A stretch of DNA of 64,000 nt from Massospora cicadina (lineage: Eukaryota > Entomophthoromycota > Entomophthoromycetes > Entomophthorales > Entomophthoraceae), in contig JAKSZP010005661.1 of assembly GCA_022478985.1 (NCBI GenBank), forward strand, positions 20,548 to 84,547, in the 5' to 3' direction. Of the stretch, positions 1 to 13,600 are shown piece by piece (the first letter of the stretch is position 1; the number at the start of each line of letters is the position of its first letter). The notes under the pieces are model-generated. The model searched no databases, was not told where the DNA came from, and worked only from the letters and a program-made list of their open reading frames with translations. The position numbers and the translations under genes were made by a program.

Positions 1-2345
1 AGCAATTACTAGAAGCTGGGTTATTAAACTCCTTCACAGAGCCTATGGGCTTCCCCTTACTTCTGGTTCATAAAAAAGATGGTGGTCATAGGGTGGTTAT
101 GAGTTATTGACGTCTTAATGCTATTAAAAAAGATTCAAATCCATTACCCCATATTGATGAATCGCTGAGATTGTTATTTGGGTCACAATTCTTATAGTCA
201 AGGACCTGACCAGTAGTTACTGGAAACTGAACGTACATGAGTATTGTCAAAGATGTGCTTTAACCTCTATTGAAGGATTATTTGAGCCTACTCATATGCT
301 ACAGGGCGTTTTAATGTCTTTGCTACCTTCCAAAGGCCCATGAAGGGGTTATCTGATGATTTAGAGCTTTCTTGTGTCCTAATTTATTTAGATGTGCCAT
401 TTTATTTTCTCACACTTTTAATGAACAATCATATCAGATGGAGGAAGTATTCATTCATTTTCGTCATGTTTCCCTTAAGCTGAAGCTATTTAAACGCGCA
501 TATCAAAATCAAGATGTAATTTTAGGACTTAAGGTTTTCTGAGAATGAATATTGCCTTTTTATAAAAAATCCAAGCTCTTAAGGACAAGCTTACTAATAC
601 AAATTTACATGATATTCAATTGTTTTTAAGGATGGTTATGAGTAATGAAAATTCATCCCCCACTTAGCTGAAATCGTAGAAACTTTGTTTTTTTGTTACA
701 CAAGGAGTCCCTTTCTCCTGGAAGATTCACAACAGCAAGCATTTGACCTCTTACAGCAATCCTTAATTACTGCTCTAGTTTTTAATCCTGATTCTACCAA
801 AACTTTTTTTATATACAGATGCCAGTGATGTGGCTGTTGGGGTTATCTTAGTTCAGCATGATTCTAACATTGTAGATTAGCCTATTGCATATTATAGAAA
901 AACTCTTATTAAAGCAGAACTCAACTATAGCTTTACTGAAAGGGAATGATTCACATTACTTTTAGCCATAAAGCATTTTTGCCCTAATATTTATGGAAAA
1001 ATATTACAATTATCACTGGTCATGCATCCTTAAAATGGTTACATCAAAATGAAAGATCTGATGACGTTTAGCTAGATGGGCTCTGATGCTCCAATACTAT
1101 GATTTTTAACAGAGCATCATGCTGTTATACATCATAATGCTGATGGACTTTCTTGGTTGCCCATAATCACCTATTCACTACTGAAGAAAAATCTCACCTT
1201 TGACCTAATTGGTAGGCTTGGACTTTGAGGTCATGAATACAAAAAATAATGAAATAGATTACAAGCATTAACTATGGATACCAAGTTAACGAGGTTTATT
1301 TTATAAAAAGTGGTATCCAAGTGGCTGCCTTTTATTTTAGTATCTGCTAGGAAAATATTATTATGGAAGCTCATCAATCAACTGGTTAAGGGCTGTCAAT
1401 AAGAAATTTGACATGGTCAAAAGATCGCTTTTGGGTAAAATGACTGAGACCGTATATGATGTGTTAAAACCTATCTCACTTACCAATACCAACGTGGTAA
1501 GATTCAATCTATCAACATAAAAATAGTGGGACCTTCAAAACCTTTTCCACTATAAGTATTGATGTAGTAGTCCCCTTCTATTGATATGTATGGTCATCGT
1601 TAACTTATTCTTGTTGCTGATCAATTTTTTAGATAGATAAAAGCAGACTCAGTTCATCTGTTATGGCCAAGTACACTGCTTCCTTCCTTTTAAAAAGTAA
1701 AAACCTGACATTAAAGCCTAAAAGTTCTATTTTCTGATAATGTAAACAATCTTATTTACCACGTAGTAACTGGAATTCCTAAATTAATGGGTACCTACCA
1801 ATCATTTACTGCTCCATATCACCTTTCCATAAATGGTGCTTTAAATGAGCCAATGGTACTCTGGTAGCCATACTTAGATAAATGGCTTCAGATGATCCTA
1901 GCCAATTGAATTTATATTTACCCAGTGCAATGTTAGCCTATTGAGCTAGTCATCGTTGCATAATAGGTATGTCTACCTTTAAGGCTCTTTGGGGTCTAGA
2001 GCCTATTTTACCCTCAATTGTACAACCTATTATTGACAATTCTACTCCTCAAACTAATGAAATAGCCATAAAAAGTTTATCTGATGTGATTATACAGTTA
2101 CAAGCCCTTGCTTCACACTCTCTTTCTATTAAAAACTTAAAAAAGTGACTCAAACTAATGTTCGCTGACTTATCCTACCTGAATACCAACTAGAGGATCT
2201 TGCTTTATATTATCATCACAGACCTAGAAGTTAAATTCCTAAACTTGCTTCCTTATGGTCTTGACCATATTATAACATTTATCGTCATGAAATTGTATAT
2301 TACATAAAATCTGATGATACTAGCTTTTATTAACTGAGTCCAAAA
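1..2345 (+). pseudogene. pol: Ty3/Gypsy pol pseudogene of G (RT, RNase H, integrase)
   Basis: The reverse transcriptase start reads FPLLLVHKKDGGHRVVMSY, the usual Gypsy RT block. Near 375-400 the catalytic box reads YLDV instead of YxDD, so the second aspartate is lost. RNase H begins near 815 with YTDASDVAVG and ends near 1160 (HHNADGLSWLP). The integrase core keeps its first Asp (SIDVVV, about 1555), its second Asp (FSDNVNN, about 1733) and a Glu in NGALNEP (about 1840). Many in-frame stops and frameshifts interrupt the frame. It would once have copied and inserted the element; it is certainly inactive now. Confidence 0.85.
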
Positions 2346-2463
2346 TTGGTTCCTTTACAAGTATGTGCCTTCTAGGCAAGCTTTTGTAGAAGGCATTATT
2401 GGGAAACCTCTCAAAATGCCTGAATTAATGAGAAAATGATAATTGTTACCTCATATGAGGGGA

Positions 2464-2700
2464 TGCTAATCATTCCCCTAAAAAATTAATCCCATCAAAA
2501 AAGGTTTTTATTATAATTAACTAACATTTTAATCTAGAATATATCAACCTTATTGGCCACCTTTATGAAAGATCTTCCCTCTAAGGCATGTCAATCAACT
2601 TGACATCGTACTAAATCCTCTTCCTATATATATCTTGGATCTTTCAAAAATAATATAGCATCTTTGAAGCCTTTCATCACAACTAACTGCCTATTTTTGA
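2464..2700 (+). repeat. Possible 3' LTR of element G, and unassigned sequence to 2880
   Basis: This AT-rich stretch starts with TG directly after the purine run gagggga and contains a TATA-like tract (cctatatatatcttgg, near 2620). That is what a 3' LTR would look like after the polypurine tract. No second copy is in the window because the 5' end of G lies outside it, so the LTR call rests on position and composition only. I see no coding sequence between 2350 and 2880. Confidence 0.3.
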
Positions 2701-2879
2701 CTTTTGAGACTAAAACGTAATAAATTATTGTTTTTCAGCATATCTAGACTTGTGAAGTTGAAACATATAAGCTATTGAGGATAAACTTACCTCTGTAAAT
2801 TTGCTAAAGCCACAAAACTACTGAGTTTGTAGCCTTTGAAGTACTTGTCTGACAGATTTCAGGACAAAATTCTGAAAAT

Positions 2880-3036
2880 ATCCGAATGATGTTGAATGCT
2901 ACTATTTAAAAATGCTGTTAATTAATGTCAAAGGTCCAAATTCATTTGAAAATTGAGAATGATCAATGGCGTGGAATTTCAGAAATACAGAGAAGCTTTC
3001 CAAAAACTTCATTTACTCAAAAATGACTAACATTGG
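2880..3036 (+). pseudogene. Helitron helicase pseudogene, upstream fragment
   Basis: The plus strand near 2893-2955 reads ECYYLKMLLINVKGPNSF, a typical block of Helitron-encoded PIF1-type helicases (consensus like YYLRLLLxxVxGPTSFE). It is followed near 2980-3030 by YREAFQKLHLLKND-stop-HW, matching the YREACxxLGLLxxDxHW block. The sequence stops at 3036 at the left edge of Ty3 element C and resumes on the other side of C at 19058, in the correct order of motifs. In-frame stops show it is dead. Part of the 5' sequence, including any Rep domain, is not recognisable here. Confidence 0.75.
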
Positions 3037-3816
3037 TGTTGAAATCAGCACTAAGGAATCGTTGTTTGGTGTACATGTATATACTATTAAAACTAAAAAA
3101 TGCTGCAAGAGAACAGCGACCTTGACAACTTAACAAAAAGGGATAACCATATCTGGCAAAAGAATATTGAGTATATAACTTAAACTGTAGCATTGAGTAT
3201 TATCATATACTAACATAGGCTTCAGGGCTCGCAGTTAGGGTCTGTTGTTGCTGAAGTTTGCTTTTAGTGACATAAGAAAAAAGATCCTTTACATTTGTAA
3301 TAACCGCCGAGATATGCTTCTTTCAATAGGGTTTCTACTAGTGCTTTTTATGCGTAGCAAGCTGCACTCAAAAGTGATATACTAAAAGATTAATTATCCT
3401 AATGAAGATTAGGAAGCAAATGACAAAGCTTTGGGTTTTTCATTGTAGTCAGATCAACTGGATGAAATAGAAATGCAAGTGAATGTCCATAATAAATTAT
3501 AAATAATCCTGTTGAATATTTTACGGTGATGAAAGGGATATGAAAGGGTAGTAGAATCAAGCCTAGTATTAGCGGAATAGGAAATATAAGTGGGAGTTAA
3601 GGAAATAAGCTGCCATAATAGTCTTATATAAAAGAAATGCACTGAGGCCAAGCACAAAAAGTAGTCAAATACTTTTTTGGCGACTCCCTATAAAGTCATG
3701 GGCATGCACTAGGGACTTACTATTATAGATTAAATCCTATGTCTAATTATTGGTTAAAAATTACTTATTCACATTATTATCACATAAAATGATGGTTGGT
3801 CAAACCATCTGCAACA
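3037..3816 (-). repeat. 3' LTR of element C
   Basis: The LTR begins tgttg and ends caaca on the plus strand, the inverted TG...CA termini of an LTR. It is 780 bp and matches 18275-19057 over its full length, sharing for example a block around gaggccaagcacaaaaagta (3649-3668). On the minus strand it follows the polypurine tract directly, which makes it the 3' LTR. Confidence 0.9.
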
Positions 3817-3830
3817 TTTCCCCCGCTTGA
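3817..3830 (-). promoter_or_regulatory. Polypurine tract of element C
   Basis: Read on the minus strand, the sequence next to the LTR is tcaagcgggggaaa, a G/A run ending exactly at the LTR start. In LTR retrotransposons this run resists RNase H and primes plus-strand DNA synthesis. Confidence 0.75.
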
Positions 3831-3849
3831 CCAAATTTCAGGTAACAAG

Positions 3850-6800
3850 ATGAGATGGGTTCCAATTAGCTTTTGAGAGCTTGGGGCCAAAAATGCCAAA
3901 ATTCGGATAGTACAGCTTGAAACTTAGAATTTAAATGATAAACCAAGTAATTCTTAGTAGAATCCTTTGGAGTACAGGCATTTGTGGATATCATTCTATG
4001 ATCTCAAAAGGGCCTTTCCAAATGAGTGTGATTCTCTAGTTCTTACAAAATTATGATTGTCATAATACCATACAAATTATTCTATGCCAAATGTAGGCAA
4101 GGTCTTGCAGCCCTTGTTATCCTGAGCTTGAACTTTTACTTTAAGAGCCAACACATTGGAATATGCAGAGTTTTGTAGCTGACTCATGTTTCTTGTGAGT
4201 TTATCATTGGTTTTAAATAGGGCTAATACTCTCATTCACCACATATGATTACAAAAATGGGGGCAGCGCCGGCTGTTTCCCATAAAGTATTGCAAATGGG
4301 GATGGCCTGTGGCTGAGTGTACGCAATATAATATGCAAATACAGTGGAAGGTAAATTAAGATTCCAACTGGTTTCCTTTCTGGCGACAACTTACACAGAT
4401 TTACAAAAAGGTACCATTCATTTTTTACCACAGTGCCGTTGGTCTCATAGTGGTAGGGCGTAGATAGTACCCCACGTATGTCCATTAGATCATATAGCCT
4501 AGAAATTATCTGGGACGTAAAATTGGTCACATTATCAGTCAGTAGAAATTTGGGCATCTGTGCTAATAAATAAAATCTTCCAAAATAAATTTGGCAGTTG
4601 TCTTGGCCCCTAAGTTTTAGACTGCTTTTTCCTCCACACACTTAGTGAGGTGATCAATAGCCACAATTATATATTTATCATGCTCAGAGGTGTTGGTCAA
4701 AGTGCCCACGACGTCAAAGAAGACTGTATGGATTTGTGAAGTTAGAGTTTGACTAACTGGTAAAAAGTGGCCTTTTGATAAGGCGCTTCCACTTGGCACT
4801 TTTACAACGGTTAAGAGTCTCATTAATATTGAATGCCACGGAATCCCAGTACTGAATTTGTAATTGTTCTAGTTTTCTCTTAAATTTATTGTGCCCCGTC
4901 ACCTTGTGGGCTTTATTAATCAAATCAATCCACTCAGTGGGATGAAGAAACATAACAGATTTTCATCAATAATCTTATAAAATTTATTATCCTTAGTAAA
5001 AGTATCCTTTCTCAGTTTTTTCAATTTTTGATGAGCCTCTTCAGGTTCATTATCATATTGCTGAGTTATTTGGTCAAGCATTTCTTCATCCTTATCAGCC
5101 AGTAAGGAAACAGTAGGAACTAGGACAGTACATACGCATTTTTTACTTGATGCAAGTCGATGCTGAATTTTAAAGTCATATGCTTGTAGCTTCAATGTCC
5201 AGCGGGCCAGTCGTCCTTCAAGATTTTTCAAGTTCTGCAACCAGCGTAAAGATTCATGATCCATTACCACATAAAATGTACCCCTTTGGTTGTAAACCTG
5301 AATCTTTTTAATCATAGATGGTGGCTAAACACTCTTTTTCAGTTATCATGTAATTACGTTCATGCACATCCAATGACCAGCTACATTAAACCACCAGATG
5401 GTAAAACTATCATAAGCGAGTTGGGATAACGCCAACCCTTTGGTGTTTATTGAGGCGTTCATTTAAATATTAAGCTTTTTTCAAAGTTTGGATACATCAA
5501 AATGGGCGCTTGAGTAAGAAATAGCCTTAGATGACCAAAAGTCAGCTGGCAATCTGTCGTCCACTCAGATGGGACCCCATTCATAAGAAAGTAAATTAAT
5601 GGCTCACCTATCTTACTAAAATTCTTCACAAACCAGCGGTAATAGCCAACCATTCCCAGGAATACCTGAAATAGCGCTTACTACTTGGCCGAGACATTTT
5701 TTTAATAGCCTCAACCTTAGCAGTCTGAGACCATGAGCCTTGTTTGTTGATGATAAACCCAAGATAAACATGTTGCTCATGGATAAAATAAAACTTATGG
5801 GGTTGATTTTCAAATCAGCTTTGGCAATTTGCGGTAAACTTCATTTAAGTGCTGCAGATGCTCCTTGAAGTTTTGCAAATAAGCATTTATATCATACAAA
5901 TACACTAGTATGAAAGAAATTTTTAAATTCCAAAAATGCTATTTATAGCACTCTGGAATGTCGCTGGGGCATTAAACAGCCCTTTTGGCATCCTTATGGG
6001 TTGGTATAGACCCTGAACAGTTATATCATGCACTTTTCCTGTTCCTCTTTCAGTAGCACAATCTGTGAATATCCAGAGATTAAATCCATAGTGGAAAAAT
6101 ATTGCACGCTGCCCAAGCGGTCAAATATACCATTGATGTAGGGTATCAGATAAGATTTATATGTGAATAAGTTAAGTTTTCATTAGTCTAATATGACTCA
6201 ATATTAATCTATCCTTTTTTTGATAACCAAAACTGGGGCGGCTGAAAGACTCTTGGAGGGCACTAACACCCCCTGCTGTACAAGTTAGTTAATTTCTTGG
6301 ATACTGACTTCATCCTTCACCTTGGAATGCCTGATAGGATAGTGGCAACTTGGTGAATGGTCATCATGTAAATTTGGTGTAACACATCATGGCACAACCC
6401 AAATCATAATTTTCTTTGGCAAATACAATTATCCTTATCAAATAAGGCTAAATCTTGATCTTTTTTGTCTTCTGTTAACGCAGAAAGACGTTCCCTGGGT
6501 AGCAAGGAAAATACCAATTACCACTCATTGCCCAAGGCAAAAGTATATCAAAATTTACAAAATCATGGATACTTGATATCTTTTCCACGGATAAGATATT
6601 AACAAAAGTGACAATCTCGTGTCACTTAATTTTTACAGCAAAAGGATCCAAGTTATCTAACAGAACCTGAATATCTCCATGTTTCAGCAGAATAAGACCA
6701 GGAGCGGTGACAGGTTCCAAACATGATTAGGCCAAATGAGGCAACTATCTCACCATATAAGCCTTGAGGGACACATGAGTAATTTTAGTCCCACAATAAC

Positions 6801-7660
6801 TTGGCGACCTGGTGGTTTAGTTAGGTTCTGATTAGCTCATATTGGAATACCTTTAGATTCAACAATCTAATTTGGTAATCATTAAGTATAGCTTATATCC
6901 ACTGATATTTAACTGGTTTATACCATTATTAAACACAGGGTTAATAAACCTTTGTCTCCAATCCGCTGGGCCTTATCCCTCCGTTTATAAAATAATTGAA
7001 GGGTTTGTCCTAGTAACTCAAGAATATTTTCTTCAAAATTGGCCTTTACTCTATACTTACGCATAAAGGAGGTCCCAATTAAAAAATTGTAATTTTGATT
7101 AGGGAAAAGATAGCAGGAGTGAAGTTTACTTTATGTCACAAACGCAGCGGCAATATGCTTATGGCCTTCAGAGGTAGTGGCCTGAGGGCTAGAAGTATCA
7201 TGGATTTTTTATGATCTATTTCCAAAGCAATCCTCAGTTTCTTCATTAGCTGAGTAAACACAATATTAATAGGCGTACCACTGTCTAAATAGCTTGCACT
7301 TTGATCTTATTTACTGTAATATAATATACATACATTCAGTAAAATAAGAATCAGTAGGGTTTAATGTAGGGACATACAAGTTGTCTGCTTGACCTAAACT
7401 TTAAGAAGATCATCACATAATTGAGTACTAGAGGCTTTCAAAGCCTCAACAGATACATACCCTTGGACCCTAATCAACTTAGGGTCTTATTAGAAGGGAT
7501 GGGAAGCTTTAGAGGTTCTAACTGATGATCGTTTGGCTTTGAGATTACTTCTTCCATCGCTTTAGCGTCAGTGTGTTCATATGACCTAATAGCCACCGCT
7601 ATGCTATCTTTTGTTATCACTTGAGCTGCTGAAGGCGGAGCGGCGTCATACTCTTTCATC
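3850..7660 (-). pseudogene. pol: Ty3/Gypsy pol pseudogene of C (protease, RT, RNase H, integrase)
   Basis: Read from high to low coordinates. A retropepsin site with DSGTPINIVFTQLMKKL lies near 7240-7320. The RT lies near 5850-6330; its catalytic box reads VYLYDIN near 5890-5910, so the first Asp of YxDD is Tyr. RNase H and connection sequence lie at 4920-5815, including DHESLRWLQNLKNLEGRLAR. An HHCC-type integrase N-terminus is at 4753-4953 and the integrase core (NVTNFTSQIIS) at 4249-4641. Stops and frameshifts occur throughout. The segment 7474-7659 is an unassigned linker between gag and protease. Confidence 0.85.
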
Positions 7661-7689
7661 TCATGGAAGAAGATTTTGGTGTGTTGTTT

Positions 7690-9906
7690 TTACCTAATAT
7701 CTTTTTAGTTGGCAGAGATGAAAAATTTTAATTCTAGTCTCCCCCGTCTTTTCCCAACTCATGATTATCCGTAGGTTTTATAGATAACAGTGGGCTATGA
7801 GCCCCTTTAGGCAACTATTAGAATAGTGCCCTAATTTCCCACAAGAGTAACAAGTAATATGGCTACTATCCGGCCTCCCAACATGAGACCATATGGGGAG
7901 GTAAATCTTTTTTGGGGAGGGGGTCTGAAGCTGTGGTTCACAAGGCTCTCAAAGAGTTTTGTTGGGTGTTCCAAAAGTGGTGGTGCATCAACGGAGATAA
8001 TTTTCCATCCGTGTAATATCTTTCTCCTTAAATAGGACAGGAATTATACCCTGGTACAATCCTTATAAGGCTCACAGGCATTATGAAGGGCGATCTAAGA
8101 ATTAAAGTCATATATATAATATTACTCCAGATAACGTCTGATCTTCCACTAAAATCACACTGCAAAGGCTTAAACTTTCTTTGTTTTATTAAAAACAGAT
8201 GTTAAGGAACTCTGTTATCCCTGTAGCGATTCACTCAGCTCCATCAAACTCTTTGATCAGCGATTCTTTGTAATGAGATATTTACGTCAATCTTCTGTAG
8301 TTTAGGCATAACTAACCCTGCTTTTGGAGTTTAGTAAATTCACGACTTTAGCTAACTTAGCATAATCCTGCACCCTGACCATACTTATCTCAAAGAGGCT
8401 GGTAAAGTTGTACAAATTTGCTTTCTTATCAAATTTGTCAAATTAATAGGATAATGTACAGTTGAGGTCCATATTTATAAGGACAAACGGCCTGCGTTTC
8501 TCCTGCATAGTTTTCAGGTAAATGAAAAGAATAAGTAACTTGTCCAGGAGCAATCAGACTAGCTTTTGGGGAGGACGCCTCAGTTACATGAGTTGGGTTA
8601 GTGGCTGTATGCTTCACCTGTGGTATAAGCGTTTCACAAAACAATTTATTCAAAATGCTCCGCCGTAGGATTCATCAGAATATTTATGGAAGCAGACTCT
8701 ATAGGAAGGAACTGAGGTTAGAAAGGTGGGTACCTCACTCGTGAACAGTGCCTCCTCACCTTCACCTTCAAGTTCCATTGGAATTATTTATTGATCATTA
8801 ATGAATAATTCCAGAGGTGGGTTGTGGGGACCCTCCTGGAGACACTTACAAAGGCCATTGTTAATCTCAGCTTTAAACTGATTTATCATATTAGAAAGTC
8901 ATTGCGTTTCACCAGTATCTTGATTTTGAAATGCTCAATCTTATGGCTAGCGCCCAGAAGGTCTGCTTTCAGAGCCAATTTCAAAGTTCTGAAGGCTTTC
9001 ACCATCTGACCCTGATTTCTAGGGTCTAACCGCAAGGATTCAATTGTCTGATATAGATCATTTTCAGAGTGGAACGCTCTATTTATATCTATATTCAAAG
9101 CGGCAAGGCGTTGAAGATAGGCGCATTTATATGCCATTAATTCCTTTATTAACTGATTATGGTCTTGTAGTACTCCTGATAACTGGCCCACGTGACGATT
9201 CAAATCATCTTATATTTTGGCAATTAAATTTGCTTTGTTCTTCTGGGACGCACAGCCAGCCTTTCAGCCTTGGTATGTCGTTTCATCTCCGTTTTTAGAT
9301 AACCTTTAAATGAGTACAATTATAGGTTAATCAGCAACCCATTGAGGAGTTACCCCATGATTATTCAGAAGATCATTAACGATATGTGACAAATCAGCAT
9401 TAAGCTGTGCAGCAATTCCTTCTACCCTTTGATTAGCATCTTGACTATGCTGCCAATTAAGCAAAATGAATGCCTGAAGGTCACAAAAAGTGTCGTCCAA
9501 GTGCCCAAGTAGGAGAGAATTATCCCGTTGCTGAGCCTCCATGAACGTAACTAGTCCGCAGATATCAATATGCTAACGAGCAATTTTCTGATATACTTGG
9601 TGGATCGATGGATCTACATATTTAGCTAATACTTCCACAAGTTAATCTTGGGTAATGAGTTTTCTTATCATCTTGATTATGGTCATCTCGCAGAAAATAC
9701 AATACTTGTCATACAGAGTCTCTTGAAGCTTATAATTGAAAAACATGACCAGTTGGCCCTCATTCACATTATTGTCGGACAGGTGGTAGCCATGAAGCAG
9801 CCATTCAGATACTTCTTGTACTTAGTCCTGGGGAACATTTGCCACTCAAACCAATGCTAGAGATTCTATCATGTCAGAATTGGGAAGGTCCGCCATTTGC
9901 ATCTCC
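7690..9906 (-). pseudogene. gag: Gag pseudogene of element C, distal part, with zinc knuckle
   Basis: This is the gag region between the protease and the insertion of element A. At 7811-7852 the minus strand encodes CYSCGKLGHYSNSC, a perfect CX2CX4HX4C zinc knuckle, the nucleic-acid-binding motif of retroelement Gag. Helical, gag-like segments lie at 8886-9203 (MNRHVGQLSGVLQDHNQL start) and 9327-9542. Element A interrupts the frame at 9906, and the first part of gag is at 18101-18226. There are several stops. The knuckle is certain; the limits of the capsid region are inferred. Confidence 0.75.
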
Positions 9907-10551
9907 TGTTGGAATACAGGCTGGTTATATGCTCGCTGGTGCTTTTTTCACCTGAATTTCAACAAAAGATTTCAAGAGGAGAAGTTTTTTCACCTGCGGA
10001 ATTAAGTGGTTTTTGAGGATTTTATATCACTTATAGTTAATATATGAAAATTTTAGAAATACTAAAAAACTGAATTTAATATGATTTATAAAGTCAATTT
10101 TAAAGGGGTGAATAGCAATTTCTCTTAATAACTCAGTGCTTAGTATCTAAGTGTATCGCCGCTCAAAGTGGGGGAGGTGCAAAATTCAGATTAGGCTATG
10201 AATAGCCAAATTAAAAAATATGGGGTTTCGACCTATTAGATCTCTTGAACTTCGCCTCACTACAATGGGATGGCCTATGGACGTTCATTAACTGGTAGAA
10301 TAACCCTATGGGGCAAAAATTTGATATATTTTATCCAATAGATGTCAAGATCTCATAATGATTCCCCAAATCTGCCATGGGGTCAGCACAACCCGACTAA
10401 AAACAATGGAGCATTTTGGCCAATGTGTTCTGAATAGAAGTAATACCCCAATTCAAGGGTTCCAAAAAAATCAGCCAGGGTTTTATATCGATATTTCCCT
10501 ATTCACATCCAAAACGCTCTTTTCATAATATTAGACTTTTAATTTCCGCCA
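9907..10551 (-). repeat. 3' LTR of element A
   Basis: It starts tgttggaatacaggctgg on the plus strand and ends ccgcca next to a minus-strand purine run (gaaggaggtaa). Its 645 bp align with 17460-18100 and, more distantly, with the LTRs of element B. Divergence between the two A LTRs is plainly visible, so the insertion is old. Confidence 0.88.
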
Positions 10552-10619
10552 TTACCTCCTTCAAGGTGTTATTTGTGAATAAAGGCGCATGAACCAGTTG
10601 TGAACCCAGTTGATAGTGA

Positions 10620-13600
10620 CTCCAGAAGCAAGGGATTTGATAGAGTACTCATCCCCTCGCTTATATGTGACTACACTGGGTCATTACCAGATAGACTCGA
10701 GCTTCTCACTTCTAGGAGTGATGTAATTGTGTAATAAAGCACCAAGTCTGATACTTGGATTGAAAGAAGACGGGCCTGGAGCTCATTAGCTGCTTGGACT
10801 TCTTTAGTAACAGTCTTTGCCAAGTTAATCATAGCCTCAGCTCTGAGTTGGATGATGTGCTAAGCCAACTTTTTCATGGCATGCTCTGGGTCAGTTCTGT
10901 CAGAGAAAAAATCTTTGGCTAGTAGAGCCAGTACCCAATGTAATATCCATACAACATCTGGAAAGGGGACATCTTGAGAATGTGATGATAGCTAATCTGG
11001 TAGGCCATGAGGGCACTAATAAGTAGAGATCCCAGTGAGAGGGTTTAATTTAGCCATTTTGCGGAGTATAGAGACCAGTGTTCCCTTAAAACTTTCTACT
11101 GCATCATTTGTGGATGGTTTTTAAGGGACAGAAAGGTTGTCGAGCTCCCATGGAAGTAGCAAGGAGCATTACCACTCTACAGGTAAAATTTTAACTCATT
11201 CTCACATAGGAGGACCTGGGGGCACTCATGCCAGGTGAAGATATATTGGTGTAAGAAGGTGACCGTGGCTTTAGCGGTCTGAGCTGGAAGAGCAACAGCT
11301 TCAACAAATCTGGTGAAATGATTAATTCCAACCAGGATATAAAGGTTGCCACTGGCAGTCTGAGGTATAGGACCTACCATATACAAGTTTATAAGGGTGG
11401 AAGTGTTGTTTGGGCGTGGTTGGCTGATCTGATACTAGGTCTTGTAGCATAGATTGCTTTTTACAGGTCACATAGGCATCCAGGACTTCAGCTATGGTCT
11501 CCATGATGCCTTACCAGTAGTATCGCTTTTTACCCACTAATAGGTTTTGAAGACTTTCCATAACCCATGATAGTGTGAGATTATTGGAGCACCAGTATTC
11601 TTTCTGATGGCTGGAGATAGGGCAACCAGCGCACTCCTACTTTCTTGTATAACTTCCCACTCTCCACCTTGGTTTTATGGGTGTGTTGAGCTAGCATCTT
11701 CTTACTGGTTAATCTTCATCAGCCCACGCATCAGGAATCATGAGGAGATCATGTAACCTCTCGCTTTACTATTGTCTAAGTGATGAATGAGAAGCCACGT
11801 CAACCCATCTAGTTTCATGTGGCGAGTTCCCGCCTAGTGCTCAATTGTCATACCATAAAGCTGGAGCTTCAGAGCTCAGCTAGACAACCGTTCCATGGGG
11901 TCCTTCATAATCTGAAATCGCTTTAGGGAGGCGTGGTCAGTAATCAATTTCAAGAATAATTTCATATAGGAATGGGCGGTAGTATTTCAAAACGAGAAGG
12001 ACAGCAGGCACTCCTTCTCTGTGGCTCTGTAGTTGCGCTCAGCTTTTGAAAGTTATTCATTGTAATAGAACACGGGAATATCAATCCAAATATCATCCAA
12101 TTGATCAAAGATAGCTTCAACAGCGTATTCAGAGGCATCCGGGGACAAATGAAGGGCTTGCTATAGTCAGGGTGGCGGAGTATCAGCCTTTTCAGCAAAA
12201 GTTCCATCAGGGTCTCAAACTCAGCCTATTGTTCAGCACTTCAATAGGAGGTGGTGTTCTTATTTAGGAGGCGAACAAGGGGCTTTCTGAGCTGTGCGAA
12301 CTTTGGGATAAATTGAATGTAATACCCCATCATGCCCAAGAATACCTGAATATTGTGAAGGGCTTTTGGGAGCAGGCATTCTGGATATCGCTTCAAACTT
12401 TTTTTTTCAGGGGTTGAATCCCATCCTGAGAGATGGCGTGGCCAAGAAAATCAGCTTCTTCTGGAAAAATGTACAGTTTGAGGGCTTTAGTTTGATGTTA
12501 GATGCCCACAAGCGTTAAAACACCTCTTTTAGGTGCATGAGATGCTCTTTAAAAGTCTCTGAGAAAAATGTGATATCATCAAGGTAGACAATCACACAGC
12601 TCAGCTTACAATCCTGGAGAATATAATCCATCACCTGCTGAAAAGTAGCAGGTGCATTACACAACCCCTGAGGTAGCTGAGTGGGTTGGAAAAAACCCTT
12701 GCTGCAGATAAGGTCTCACTTCTCTTGATTTTGTGGATAAAGGTCCATCAGCTTTACTCGCTATCCAAAACCATGGCTGAGAATAATTTAGACCCAAAGA
12801 AATGGTTCCAGAGCGTCATTAATGCTGAGGACAGGGTAACTATCCTTCTTGGTGAGGTTGTTCAGTTTGCATTAGTCCATCACTACCTGATGATCTCTAT
12901 ATTTCCTTTTTATCAGTAGAAGAGGGGGTAATCAAGGGCTATGGGAAGGCACTAGCAATCCAGCGTCAAGCAGCAGGATGAGCTCCATCCGCATATGTAG
13001 CTCCTCAAATTTTTATTTTTGATAGGGTTTGGAGCGGATGGGTTGAGCCTCCCCAATGTCAATAGTATGGGTCCAACCCTTCATGTGCCAATAGTCAGTG
13101 TTAGATTTGGGAAATTGTCACTCTAGGCCTCGAGCAGGGTTTAAATTTTATCCATTTCAGCTGGTATTTTCATCAGAGGTATGAACGGTAGGTAGAGTAT
13201 AAAGACTGGTTAGCGGGTAAACCAATATCCGCCATAGACCCAATAAAGTGAACTTGCTTTATTTCCTCAAGGGGAATCAGCAGGCTTCTTCCGATCTCAT
13301 GGTGCTTTTTATCAACCATATCCTTCTTGGTGAGATTCCCAAGCAGGAGGTTAATAGGTCGTTGATATTCAAGGTCTAGAACGCCTGGCAAAACTCTGGG
13401 CTCCAAAGGACCAACTTCATCAATGCTATTTAGGTGCATTAGGCAGTTTTGTGGGATTTGTAAGGTAATATGCGTGTAACTTACCCTTTGTTCATCAGCC
13501 TTGATGACTACCTCTTAGGAAGCATAGAAAGGGATTCCCTCCAGAGCGTCCACTGATTGGGGCAATATTTTTTTATGTAGTCCTGCCATGATGTGATGTA

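Larger units (their letters stand above)
1..2700 (+). mobile_element. Ty3/Gypsy element G, 5' part outside window
   Basis: This is a decayed Ty3/Gypsy retrotransposon on the plus strand. It enters the window inside the reverse transcriptase, then runs through RNase H and integrase in the order RT-RH-IN, which defines Ty3/Gypsy rather than Copia. Coding ends near 2345. A short purine run (gagggga, 2457-2463) and a TG-starting, TATA-containing stretch follow and may be its 3' LTR. Helitron helicase sequence resumes by 2880, so G may itself sit inside that Helitron, but its upstream end is not visible. Family assignment is firm; the right boundary is approximate. Confidence 0.75.
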